Shown: positions 1 through 6,414 of the stretch, piece after piece
Layout of the letters: every line of letters starts with the position of its first letter
How positions within the stretch are numbered: position 1 is the stretch's first letter
Program-made: the position numbers and the translations under genes
Notes under the pieces: model-generated
Database searches by the model: none
The model's input: only the letters and a program-made list of their open reading frames with translations
Told to the model about the DNA's origin: nothing
Source: Pseudomonas sp. Q1-7
GTDB taxonomy: Bacteria; Pseudomonadota; Gammaproteobacteria; Pseudomonadales; Pseudomonadaceae
Assembly (NCBI RefSeq): GCF_028010285.1
Contig: NZ_CP116304.1
Span: forward strand, 2,124,501 to 2,188,500
Direction: 5' to 3'
Length of the DNA: 64,000 nucleotides

Positions 1-758
1 AGGTCGGCCATTTCGTGATGGGTGGCGCTTTCGGCAACGCCGAGGAAGCCCAGGGCTTCGGCGCGCAGGGTGTCCATCAGCAGGCGGGCGGTGACGTAGG
101 AGTAGTTCGGCTCGCGCTCCACCAGGGTCCGGGCGGTCATCACCAGGGCGGTGTTGACGTCCTTCTCGGCCACGCCGTCGTAGAGGTTCTTCAGGGTTTC
201 GCGCTCGATCAGCGCGCCGTCGACTTCGGCCAGGGCTTCGCAGGCTTCGCTGATGATGGTGTTCAGGCGGCCCATGTCCAGCGGCACCAGGTTGCCGTCG
301 GCACGGGTGATGCGGATGCTCGGGTGCGGCTGGGCGACGTCGCTGCCGGCGCTGCGCTTGGAGCGCTCCTGAGCGCGGGATTCGCGGTAGATCACGTAGT
401 CGCGGGCGACTTTCTGCTCGCCGGCGCGCATCAGGGCCAGTTCGACCTGGTCCTGGATCTCTTCGATGTGGATGGTGCCGCCGGAGGGCATGCGGCGCTT
501 GAAGGTGGCGGTGACCTGCTCGGTCAGGCGCGCGACGGTTTCGTGGATACGCGAAGAAGCAGCGGCAGTACCGCCTTCCACGGCGAGGAACGCTTTGGTG
601 ATGGCAACGGTGATCTTGTCGTCGGTGTAGGCGACTACGGTGCCGTTGCGTTTGATCACGCGCAGCTGGCCGGGCGCGGTGGCTGCCAGATCCTGGTTGG
701 AATCGGCGGCCTGCGGCGCTGCGGCCTGCGGGTTCTCGCGAGTGGTGTCGGTCTGCAT
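1..758 (-). CDS. nrdA: Ribonucleoside-diphosphate reductase class Ia, alpha subunit (N-terminal part)
   Basis: Large subunit of the aerobic ribonucleotide reductase, which reduces NDPs to dNDPs with NrdB. Only about 252 N-terminal codons are present; the gene runs off the left edge. Residues of an ATP-cone follow a low-complexity start: LRVIKRNGTVVAYTDDKI, then a segment with RRMPSGGTIHIEEIQDQVE, as in the allosteric activity domain. The ATG at 758 is preceded by GGAG eight bases upstream. An in-frame ATG at 770 has no such site, and the protein starting at 758 (MQTDTTREN) resembles the P. aeruginosa start as I recall it. The long upstream region carries NrdR, DnaA and AlgR-type sites, listed separately. 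Identification is firm; the C-terminal catalytic part cannot be seen. Confidence 0.93.
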   Translation of the reverse strand, partial: MQTDTTRENPQAAAPQAADSNQDLAATAPGQLRVIKRNGTVVAYTDDKITVAITKAFLAVEGGTAAASSRIHETVARLTEQVTATFKRRMPSGGTIHIEEIQDQVELALMRAGEQKVARDYVIYRESRAQERSKRSAGSDVAQPHPSIRITRADGNLVPLDMGRLNTIISEACEALAEVDGALIERETLKNLYDGVAEKDVNTALVMTARTLVEREPNYSYVTARLLMDTLRAEALGFLGVAESATHHEMAD

Positions 759-915
759 GGGGTTCTCCATGTTCTGATTTATGTAAGGGCGCCCGAGTTG
801 CCTTCATTGCCTTTTCACAACGCGATGCGCACGGCGGGGCGCCGGGCGCATGACGGAGTGCTACGAGGCAGAAGGGCAGGACTCAGGTGCCTTCCTGGCC
901 CTACAAGTCAATCGC

Positions 916-935
916 CACGGTGTTAAAACACCGTG
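916..935. promoter_or_regulatory. Inverted repeat CACGGTGTT-AA-AACACCGTG
   Basis: Perfect 9-bp arms separated by two bases, ending five bases before the proximal NrdR-type box and about 160 bp upstream of the nrdA start. It could be a protein operator or, if transcribed, a hairpin in the nrdA leader. No U-run follows on either strand, so it is not a standard terminator. The binding protein is unknown. Confidence 0.5.
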
Positions 936-939
936 ACAA

Positions 940-955
940 ACACAATACCTAGTGG
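940..955. promoter_or_regulatory. NrdR box (proximal)
   Basis: ACACAATACCTAGTGG matches 13 of 16 positions of the NrdR consensus ACACWATATATWGTGT. NrdR is the zinc-finger/ATP-cone repressor of ribonucleotide reductase operons. The site lies about 180 bp upstream of nrdA. Typical NrdR sites occur in pairs about 31 bp apart; no second box is seen at that spacing. Confidence 0.65.
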
Positions 956-1217
956 TGGGCGTTGTTCGCGCCGCACCCGCTTCCGGCCCCCGGTCAGCTT
1001 CTCTGTGTCCTGGGTCGGCACCCTGCGCGGATGGCGCGGGGTGGGTGAAATACCGCAAATGACGCACCGGTGGTCAGGCTCTGAAAAAGCCGTTTGCGCT
1101 TGGTTCTAGTTGTGTCCGGTGGTAGGCCATCACCCCAATATGTAGGGGCTGGGCTTGATGGGGGTACAAGATAATGCGCTGTTGGGGGTATTGCAAGGTG
1201 AGCCACAACATCTAGCC

Positions 1218-1259
1218 TGTGGATAAGTTGTGGGTGATTTGTGGGTGACTGTGGGGTAA
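1218..1259 (+). promoter_or_regulatory. Helically phased array of four DnaA-type boxes
   Basis: TGTGGATAA at 1218-1226 is a perfect DnaA box (reverse complement TTATCCACA). It is followed in the same orientation by TGTGGGTGA at 1229 and 1240 and TGTGGGGTAA at 1250, so starts are 11, 11 and 10 bp apart, about one helical turn. DnaA regulates nrdAB in E. coli; a similar role here is inferred. Confidence 0.6.
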
Positions 1260-1291
1260 CGGAGGCGAAGGCCCGACGGCTCTAGGCTCTG

Positions 1292-1300
1292 CCGTTCGTC
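1292..1300 (+). promoter_or_regulatory. AlgR-type binding site CCGTTCGTC
   Basis: CCGTTCGTC equals the conserved AlgR core known from the P. aeruginosa algD promoter. It lies between the DnaA array and the distal NrdR box. AlgR has been reported to control P. aeruginosa nrdA, which makes the match more credible than a random 9-mer, but binding is inferred. Confidence 0.5.
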
Positions 1301-1357
1301 GCCGCCAAATGGCAGGTTTTCAAGGGCCTGCGACCCTGTCGACGGCGTCGCAAGCTA

Positions 1358-1373
1358 ACACAATATCTTGTGT
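1358..1373. promoter_or_regulatory. NrdR box (distal, near-perfect)
   Basis: ACACAATATCTTGTGT matches 15 of 16 positions of the NrdR consensus. It lies 600 bp upstream of nrdA but only about 95 bp upstream of the response regulator gene and about 45 bp before that gene's extended -10. It may therefore act on a distal nrdA promoter, on the two-component operon, or on both. Confidence 0.75.
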
Positions 1374-1415
1374 TTCTGTGACCGTTTGGCATGCGCTGTG
1401 CTATCGGGCCGGCAT

Positions 1416-1424
1416 TGCTACAAT
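1416..1424 (+). promoter_or_regulatory. Extended -10 promoter for the two-component operon
   Basis: TGCTACAAT is an extended -10 (TGnTAnnnT) about 45 bp before the GTG start. The -35 region 17 bp upstream is weak, as is usual for extended -10 promoters. Start-site position is inferred. Confidence 0.45.
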
Positions 1425-1467
1425 GCCGACCCTTTTCCGATGGTCCTGACGCTGTCTGCGGGAGTGT

Positions 1468-2193
1468 GTGGTGGAGCAAGAAGCCTGGCGAATCCTCATA
1501 GTCGAAGACGATCAGCGTCTGGCCGATCTGACGCGCGAGTACCTGGAGGGCAATGGCCTGCGGGTGGCCATCGAGGCCGACGGCGGCCAGGCGGTGGCGC
1601 GCATCCTCAAGGAGCGTCCGGACCTGGTGGTGCTGGACCTGATGCTGCCGGGCGAGGATGGCCTGTCCATCTGCCGCAAGCTGCGTGGCGAGTACGAGGG
1701 GCCGATCCTGATGCTCACCGCGCGCACCGACGACATGGACCAGGTCCTGGGCCTGGAGCTGGGCGCCGACGACTATGTGTGCAAGCCGGTGCGCCCGCGC
1801 GTGCTGCTGGCGCGCATCCGCGCGCTGTTGCGGCGCAGCGAGGCGGTGGCCGAGGCGCCGGTGGCGGAGAACCAGCGCCGCCTGGAGTTCGGTCCGCTGG
1901 TGATCGACAACGCCATGCGCGAAGCCTGGCTCAATGAACGCAGCATCGAGCTGACCAGCGCGGAGTTCGACCTGCTCTGGCTGCTGGCGGTGAACGCCGG
2001 GCGCATCCTTTCCCGTGAGGAAATCTTCAACGCCCTGCGCGGTATCGAATACGACGGCCAGGACCGTTCCATCGACGTGCGCATTTCGCGCATCCGTCCG
2101 AAGATCGGCGATGACCCCATGCACCCGCGCCTGATCAAGACGGTGCGCAGCAAGGGCTATCTATTTGTACGAGAGGCCGCCGAAGGCCTCTGA
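1468..2193 (+). CDS. OmpR-family response regulator (RstA-like)
   Basis: DNA-binding response regulator of 241 residues. The receiver domain (about 5-120) has the acidic pair in LIVEDD, phospho-acceptor Asp57 in VVLDLMLPG, the Thr of LTART and the Lys of CKPVRPR. A winged-helix OmpR/PhoB domain follows (about 140-235; ends KTVRSKGYLF). Two adjacent GTG codons could start it (1468 or 1471); GGGAG lies at 1460-1464, so spacing favours 1471 by three bases, and the choice adds or removes one residue. The kinase gene starts 39 bp downstream, so the two form an operon. The location next to nrdA matches the PAO1 order as I recall it. The stimulus is unknown; a NrdR box upstream suggests a link to nucleotide metabolism. 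Confidence 0.9.
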   Translation: MVEQEAWRILIVEDDQRLADLTREYLEGNGLRVAIEADGGQAVARILKERPDLVVLDLMLPGEDGLSICRKLRGEYEGPILMLTARTDDMDQVLGLELGADDYVCKPVRPRVLLARIRALLRRSEAVAEAPVAENQRRLEFGPLVIDNAMREAWLNERSIELTSAEFDLLWLLAVNAGRILSREEIFNALRGIEYDGQDRSIDVRISRIRPKIGDDPMHPRLIKTVRSKGYLFVREAAEGL

Positions 2194-2232
2194 CCCAGCG
2201 GCCGGCGGTCCGCAGTCGGCGGGCGACAGTCC

Positions 2233-3849
2233 ATGAACTCGATCTTCCTGCGCATCTATGGCGGCATGCTGGTGACCCTGGTACTGGTGGCCCTGCTGGG
2301 CATTTTCACCATCCATCAGGTCAACCAGGTACGCGCCGACCAGTACCGCGAAAGCCTGGCCCGAGGCACGTTCCGCCTGATGGCCGATAACCTGCAACCG
2401 ATGAACGAAGTGGAGCGCCGCCGCGCGGTGGTGCTCTGGGGGCGCCTGCTGGGCATTCCCCTGGAGCTGCAGCCCATGGAGGGTTCGAAGCTTGACAGCA
2501 GCGCCCGCAGCCGCCTGGTGCGCGGCCAGGTGCTGGTGGAGCAGACCGGGCCCCACGCGGCGCGGGTGTTCAGCCTGGTCAGCGTGGGCGAGCGGCTGAT
2601 GCTGACGGGCGACGTGGAGCAGATCAGCGAGCAACTGGCGCGGGCCACTGTCTACCTGTTGATGGACGAGCTGGTGCGCTTCCCGGTGAACGAACAGCCC
2701 CAGCGCCTGGCTTCCCTCAAGGAGAACAAGCAGTTCGGCTTCGACATGCGCCTGATCCCGCTGAAGGATGCCGACCTCGACGACGACCAGCGCCGGCGCG
2801 TGGATGAGGGGGACACGGTGATGGCCCTGGGCAAGGATGGCGACTCCATCCGCGTCTTTGCCGGCATGGTGGACACACCCTGGGTGCTGGAGATGGGCCC
2901 GCTGCACCAGATGAACCCCTATCCACCGCAGATGCTGGTACTGATCGGTTTCCTCGGCCTGACCCTGATCGGCCTTACCGTGTATTTCCTGGTGCGCCAG
3001 CTGGAGCATCGCCTCATGGGGCTGGAAAGCGCCGCCACCGATATCGCCCAGGGGCGGCTGGACGTGCGGGTGCCGGCCAGGGGCGCCGACTCGGTGGGGC
3101 GCCTCGCGGCGGCCTTCAACGGCATGGCCGAGCAGTTGCAGCGCCTGCTGTCGCTGCAGCGCGAGCTGATCCGCGCGGTATCCCACGAGTTGCGTACCCC
3201 GGTGGCGCGCTTGCGTTTCGGCCTGGAGATGATCGCCGACGCCGAGAGCGAGGGCGCCCGGCGCAAGTACATGGAGGGCATGGACGGCGACATCCAGGAA
3301 TTGGACAAGCTGGTGGACGAGATGCTGACCTACGCGCGCCTGGAGCAGGGTTCGCCGGCCCTGCATTTCCAGCGCGTGGACCTGGATGCGCTGTTCGACC
3401 AGGTGATCGCCGAGCTCTCGCCGCTGCGCGCCAGCGTGCGCATCGAACGCGGCCTGTGCCTGAACGTCGGCAGCGACGGCGCCTGGGTGGAAGCCGAGCC
3501 ACGCTACCTGCACCGTGCGCTGCAGAATCTGGTGAGCAATGCCATGCGTCACGCCGAGTCGCGGGTGCAGCTGAACTACCAGATCGGCCACAAGCGCTGC
3601 CGCATCGATGTCGAGGACGATGGCCCCGGCGTGCCGGAAAGTCAGTGGGAGAAGATCTTCAAACCCTTCATGCGCCTCGACGACAGCCGCACCCGTGCCT
3701 CCGGTGGTCATGGCCTGGGGCTGTCCATCGTGCGGCGAATCATCTATTGGCACGCCGGCCGTGCGCAGATCGGCCGCAGCGAAACCCTCGGCGGGGCGCG
3801 GTTCAGCCTGGTCTGGCCACGGCGACAGAGCGAAGCGGAGACGTTGTAG
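2233..3849 (+). CDS. Sensor histidine kinase (RstB-like), partner of the upstream regulator
   Basis: Inner-membrane kinase of 538 residues. TM1 is at about 5-28, a periplasmic sensor region at 30-230 and TM2 at about 233-255. HAMP follows, then HisKA with phospho-acceptor His318 in AVSHELRTPVARL. The HATPase has the N-box (NLVSNAMRHA), G1 (DVEDDGPGVPE) and G2 (GGHGLGLSI). It phosphorylates the regulator encoded 39 bp upstream. Length and domain order match RstB-type kinases. The ATG at 2233 follows the short intergenic gap directly. No accessory PAS or Hpt domain is visible. The signal sensed cannot be told from sequence. Confidence 0.9.
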   Translation: MNSIFLRIYGGMLVTLVLVALLGIFTIHQVNQVRADQYRESLARGTFRLMADNLQPMNEVERRRAVVLWGRLLGIPLELQPMEGSKLDSSARSRLVRGQVLVEQTGPHAARVFSLVSVGERLMLTGDVEQISEQLARATVYLLMDELVRFPVNEQPQRLASLKENKQFGFDMRLIPLKDADLDDDQRRRVDEGDTVMALGKDGDSIRVFAGMVDTPWVLEMGPLHQMNPYPPQMLVLIGFLGLTLIGLTVYFLVRQLEHRLMGLESAATDIAQGRLDVRVPARGADSVGRLAAAFNGMAEQLQRLLSLQRELIRAVSHELRTPVARLRFGLEMIADAESEGARRKYMEGMDGDIQELDKLVDEMLTYARLEQGSPALHFQRVDLDALFDQVIAELSPLRASVRIERGLCLNVGSDGAWVEAEPRYLHRALQNLVSNAMRHAESRVQLNYQIGHKRCRIDVEDDGPGVPESQWEKIFKPFMRLDDSRTRASGGHGLGLSIVRRIIYWHAGRAQIGRSETLGGARFSLVWPRRQSEAETL

Positions 3850-3876
3850 AGGCTGGCAACTGGTGTGGGATGGTCT

Positions 3877-3979
3877 TGTGGGGGCGAATTTATTCGCAAT
3901 GCAGTCCGAAGGGCTGCCCTGTGGGATGCAATGGGACAGCTGCGCTGTCCTTTCGCGAATGAATTCGCTCCTACAGGCC
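3877..3979. repeat. Pair of inverted REP-type repeats
   Basis: Two units face each other: TGTGGGGGCGAATTTATTCGC at the left and, inverted, GCGAATGAATTCGCTCCTACA at the right. Each has a GCGAAT/ATTCGC palindrome (3884-3897 and 3955-3968), separated by about 57 bp. This is the arrangement of Pseudomonas REP pairs in intergenic DNA. The right unit runs into the end of the phosphopantetheinyl transferase gene. Related single units lie at 7811-7831 and 48262-48275. Confidence 0.7.
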
Positions 3980-4705
3980 TGTGGCCGGAATCGCCACCAG
4001 GCTCAGCAGCCTGTCGTGGAAGCGGCAGTGCCAGCCATCCAGTTCAGCGCCCGCGGGCCATTCCTCCGACAGATCGATCAGCAGCCGCAGGCGTGCGCGT
4101 GCGTCGTCGCAGGCCAGGAGTTCGGCGTCGTGGAAGTAGAAGCGCTTGCCCACCAGCGGATAGAGCGCCTTGAACAGGCTTTCCTTGCTGGAGAAGGTCA
4201 GGGTGATGCGTTCGGCCTGCTGCGCCGGCGTCAGGCCATCCAGGCGGCGCAGCTCGGCGGGCGTGAGGATTTCCTCCGCCAGGCGCAGGGCGCGGTCCGC
4301 GCCCATGGGCTCCTCCAGATCCAGGCCCAGGCCGCACCAGGCGCTGGCGGCGGCGACCAGGGCGGTGGCCAGGCCGTGGCTGTGGCTGATGGAGCCGGTG
4401 ATGCCGTGGGGCCAGACCGGCGCCCGGTCCTCGCCCAGGGCCGGCACGTCGGGGCAGCCGGTGAGGTCGAGGAGGGCGGCGCGGGCGCAGAGGCGGCCGG
4501 CGAGGAATTCCGTCTGCCGTTTGGCCACCGAGCGCTGGATGTTGGCCGGCGCGGGAATGGCGCTGCGGCGGAAGTCGTCGGCGGCGAGCCGGGCCGGTTC
4601 GAAGCGGCAGGAACGCATGACCACGCCGGCCAGGGTTTCGGTGAAGGGCCAGGTGGTGTCGAAGGGGCCGCAGCAGGCGGGGTGGTGGGCGGTCATGGCG
4701 GCCAT
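3971..4705 (-). CDS. pcpS: 4'-phosphopantetheinyl transferase
   Basis: Transfers the phosphopantetheine arm from CoA to acyl and peptidyl carrier proteins. About 244 residues, EntD/Sfp-type. Seen motifs: AKRQTEFLAGRLCAR (CoA-binding arginines), GSISHSHG, the metal-binding GLGLDLEE, and FSSKESLFKALYPLVGKRFYF. The last closely resembles P. aeruginosa PcpS, which serves both fatty-acid and siderophore carrier proteins. The start at 4705 (MAAMTAHH) is preferred; an in-frame ATG at 4696 is possible, and one at 4768 lies inside a palindrome and is unlikely. No carrier-protein or synthase gene is next to it, as expected for a housekeeping enzyme. Confidence 0.88.
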   Translation of the reverse strand: MAAMTAHHPACCGPFDTTWPFTETLAGVVMRSCRFEPARLAADDFRRSAIPAPANIQRSVAKRQTEFLAGRLCARAALLDLTGCPDVPALGEDRAPVWPHGITGSISHSHGLATALVAAASAWCGLGLDLEEPMGADRALRLAEEILTPAELRRLDGLTPAQQAERITLTFSSKESLFKALYPLVGKRFYFHDAELLACDDARARLRLLIDLSEEWPAGAELDGWHCRFHDRLLSLVAIPATGL

Positions 4706-4752
4706 TCTGCCCGGCGTCGCCGGAATCGGCCAGTCAAACGGCCGTTTACATA

Positions 4753-4771
4753 TGTTTGCAAATGGCAAACA
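4753..4771. promoter_or_regulatory. Palindrome TGTTTGC-N5-GCAAACA upstream of pcpS
   Basis: Perfect 7-bp arms around AAATG, 48 bp upstream of the chosen pcpS start. It is an operator-like site for an unidentified regulator. The half-site order (GTTTG first) is the reverse of the PsrA consensus, so PsrA is not proposed. Confidence 0.45.
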
Positions 4772-4809
4772 AAGCGAAACGGAAGCCGGTCCCCTCCTTT
4801 TGCGAGACT

Positions 4810-4926
4810 AATCCTGCGTTTCTTCTGGAACGCAGGTGAGGTTGTAGTCTGGAATCCTGGCGATGCCGGTTCCGGACATTTTCTCTGAATTGAGTGCGGG
4901 AGCCCGGATGGGCTCCCGTTTTTTTT
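4810..4926 (+). ncRNA. Candidate small RNA ending in an intrinsic terminator
   Basis: Between pcpS (leftward) and oprH there is rightward-acting structure without a reading frame. A hairpin CCTGCGTT/AACGCAGG (about 4813-4836) is followed by about 60 unstructured bases and then the 9-bp terminator stem at 4897-4918 with eight T. A terminator pointing away from both flanking genes implies an independent transcript of roughly 100-120 nt. No good sigma70 promoter was found upstream, so the 5' end is a guess. I do not recognise it as a named Pseudomonas sRNA. Confidence 0.35.
4897..4926 (+). terminator. Rho-independent terminator
   Basis: CGGGAGCCC, loop GGAT, GGGCTCCCG, then eight T. Stem and U-run are strong on the plus strand only. 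It also insulates oprH from upstream transcription. Confidence 0.88.
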
Positions 4927-4975
4927 GCGCGTGCCGTTCAGGGGTAAAACGGCGTAGGACGGCGTCAGACGTTTC

Positions 4976-5031
4976 GTTCAGCTTCGGTTCAAGGAGGGTT
5001 CAGCAGCGGTTCAGTGGCCGACGGGCAATCT
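4976..5031 (+). promoter_or_regulatory. PhoP-regulated oprH promoter with four 11-bp-phased GTTCA repeats
   Basis: GTTCA(G/A) starts at 4976, 4987, 4998 and 5009, exactly 11 bp apart. The last pair, GTTCAG-N5-GTTCAG (4998-5014), ends 11 bp before a -10 hexamer CAATCT (5026-5031). That is the classical layout of a class II PhoP promoter, with the box in place of a -35. The first pair gives a second tandem box. The operon is thus likely autoregulated by PhoP under low Mg2+. Confidence 0.82.
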
Positions 5032-5068
5032 GGCCCCGTGTTCAGCCAACCACCGAGAGGCACATCTC

Positions 5069-5674
5069 ATGAACCGTACCCTGAGCCGTATCGTCCTCGC
5101 GTCCTCCCTGGCCCTTGCCGCTGCCGGCGCCCAGGCCGCGGACAACTTCGTCGGCCTGACCTGGGGCCAGACCAACAACAACATCCAGAAATCCGATTCG
5201 CTGAATGCGGGCCTGGATAATCCCAAGCTGGATAAAGTCATCCACAAGACCGGCACCTGGGGCGTGCGCGCCGGCCAGCAGGATGACATGGGTCGCTACT
5301 ACGCGACCTACGAAAACTTCTCCGACAGCGACAGCGGCTACAAGCTGCGCCAGCAGAACCTGCTCGGCAGCTACGATCTGTTCCTGCCGGTGGGTGACTA
5401 CAACACCAAGCTGTTCGGCGGCGCCACCCTGGGCCTGGTCAAGCTGGAGCAGGAAAGCCGTGGCCTGAGCCGCGACAGCAACATCAACTACGCGGCCGGC
5501 CTGCAGGCCGGTATTCTGCAGGACCTGAGCAAGAACGCGTCGATCGAGGCGGGCTACCGCTACCTGCGCACCAATGTCAGCACCGACATGGCGGAGCACG
5601 GCGGCCCACGCCTGGGCTCCCTGGACCTGCACAGCAGCGGCCAGGCCTACCTGGGTGCCAACTACAGGTTCTGA
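5069..5674 (+). CDS. oprH: Outer membrane protein OprH (H1), 8-stranded beta-barrel
   Basis: Small outer-membrane barrel of 201 residues. In P. aeruginosa it replaces divalent cations at LPS sites under Mg2+ limitation and supports polymyxin tolerance. An N-terminal signal peptide (about 24 residues, ending AGAQA) precedes ADNFVGLTWGQ. The remainder alternates polar/aromatic strands and ends with a C-terminal aromatic (GANYRF), the BamA recognition signal. It is the first gene of oprH-phoP-phoQ, and its upstream PhoP array explains its control. A strong palindrome separates it from phoP and may reduce read-through. Confidence 0.93.
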   Translation: MNRTLSRIVLASSLALAAAGAQAADNFVGLTWGQTNNNIQKSDSLNAGLDNPKLDKVIHKTGTWGVRAGQQDDMGRYYATYENFSDSDSGYKLRQQNLLGSYDLFLPVGDYNTKLFGGATLGLVKLEQESRGLSRDSNINYAAGLQAGILQDLSKNASIEAGYRYLRTNVSTDMAEHGGPRLGSLDLHSSGQAYLGANYRF

Positions 5675-5690
5675 TCCGTTCTCAGCATCA

Positions 5691-5710
5691 GGCCGGGCAA
5701 TTGCCCGGCC
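5691..5710 (+). promoter_or_regulatory. Perfect 20-bp palindrome between oprH and phoP
   Basis: GGCCGGGCAATTGCCCGGCC is self-complementary over all 20 bases and lies 16 bp after the oprH stop and 26 bp before phoP. Only short T stretches follow, so it is a weak terminator at best. It may lower phoPQ expression relative to oprH or protect the oprH mRNA 3' end. Confidence 0.55.
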
Positions 5711-5736
5711 GTCTCATTTGACAGGGAGGACCGCGC

Positions 5737-6414
5737 ATGAAGCTGCTGGTCGTGGAAGACGAGGCGTTGCTGCGTCACCATCTCTTCACCCGCCTGGGCG
5801 AACAGGGGCATGTGGTGGACGCCGTGCCGGACGCCGAGGAAGCGCTCTACCGCGCCGCGGAATACAACCATGACCTGGCAGTGATCGACCTGGGCCTGCC
5901 GGGTATCAGCGGGCTGGACCTGATTCGCCAGTTGCGCAGCCAGGGCAAGAGCTTTCCCATCCTGATTCTCACCGCGCGCGGCAACTGGCAGGACAAGGTG
6001 GAGGGCCTGGCCGCCGGTGCCGACGACTACGTGGTCAAGCCGTTCCAGTTCGAGGAGCTGGAGGCGCGGCTCAATGCCTTGCTGCGTCGTTCCTCGGGCT
6101 TCGTCCAGTCGACCATCGAGGCGGGGCCGCTGCTGCTCGACCTGAATCGCAAGCAGGCCCGCCTGGAGGGCGAGACGCTGCCGTTGACCGCCTACGAATA
6201 CCGCATTCTCGAATACCTCATGCGCCACCATCAGCAGGTGGTCGCCAAGGAGCGGCTGATGGAACAGCTGTACCCCGATGACGAGGAGCGCGATCCCAAT
6301 GTCATCGAAGTGCTGGTCGGGCGCCTGCGCCGCAAGCTGGAGGGCGGCAGCGGCTTCAAGCCGATCGACACGGTGCGCGGCCAGGGCTATCTGTTCACCG
6401 AGCGCTGCCGATGA
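5737..6414 (+). CDS. phoP: Two-component response regulator PhoP
   Basis: OmpR-family activator/repressor of the low-Mg2+ and cationic-peptide response, 225 residues. Receiver: VVEDE acidic patch, phospho-acceptor Asp51 in VIDLGLPG, LTARG and KPFQFEEL. DNA-binding winged helix: about 130-222, with ERDPNVIEVLVGRLRRKL and DTVRGQGYLF. A good site AGGGAGGA precedes the ATG. It overlaps phoQ by four bases (ATGA), so the two are translationally coupled. It presumably binds the repeats upstream of oprH. Confidence 0.94.
   Translation: MKLLVVEDEALLRHHLFTRLGEQGHVVDAVPDAEEALYRAAEYNHDLAVIDLGLPGISGLDLIRQLRSQGKSFPILILTARGNWQDKVEGLAAGADDYVVKPFQFEELEARLNALLRRSSGFVQSTIEAGPLLLDLNRKQARLEGETLPLTAYEYRILEYLMRHHQQVVAKERLMEQLYPDDEERDPNVIEVLVGRLRRKLEGGSGFKPIDTVRGQGYLFTERCR

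Larger units (their letters stand above)
759..1467. other. 709-bp intergenic region between nrdA and the response regulator gene
   Basis: No convincing gene is seen here; the open frames present have no ribosome site and no recognisable product. The region holds, from left to right, an inverted repeat (916-935), a NrdR-type box (940-955), four phased DnaA-type boxes (1218-1259), an AlgR-type box (1292-1300), a near-perfect NrdR box (1358-1373) and an extended -10 for the rightward gene (1416-1424). The size suggests a long nrdA leader or a distal regulatory block; the nrdA start site was not located. Confidence 0.7.
4706..5068. other. Intergenic region between pcpS and oprH
   Basis: No protein gene is supported. 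It contains a 19-bp palindrome (4753-4771), a candidate small RNA ending in a strong rho-independent terminator (about 4810-4926), and the oprH promoter with four PhoP half-sites (4976-5031). Confidence 0.7.

Noticed and set aside
4703-4768. Longer pcpS start at 4768
   Set aside because: It falls within the palindrome, has no ribosome site, and the extra residues do not resemble the family N-terminus.
4753-4771. PsrA site upstream of pcpS
   Set aside because: The half-sites are in the reverse order (GTTTGC...GCAAAC) to the PsrA consensus (GAAAC...GTTTC type).
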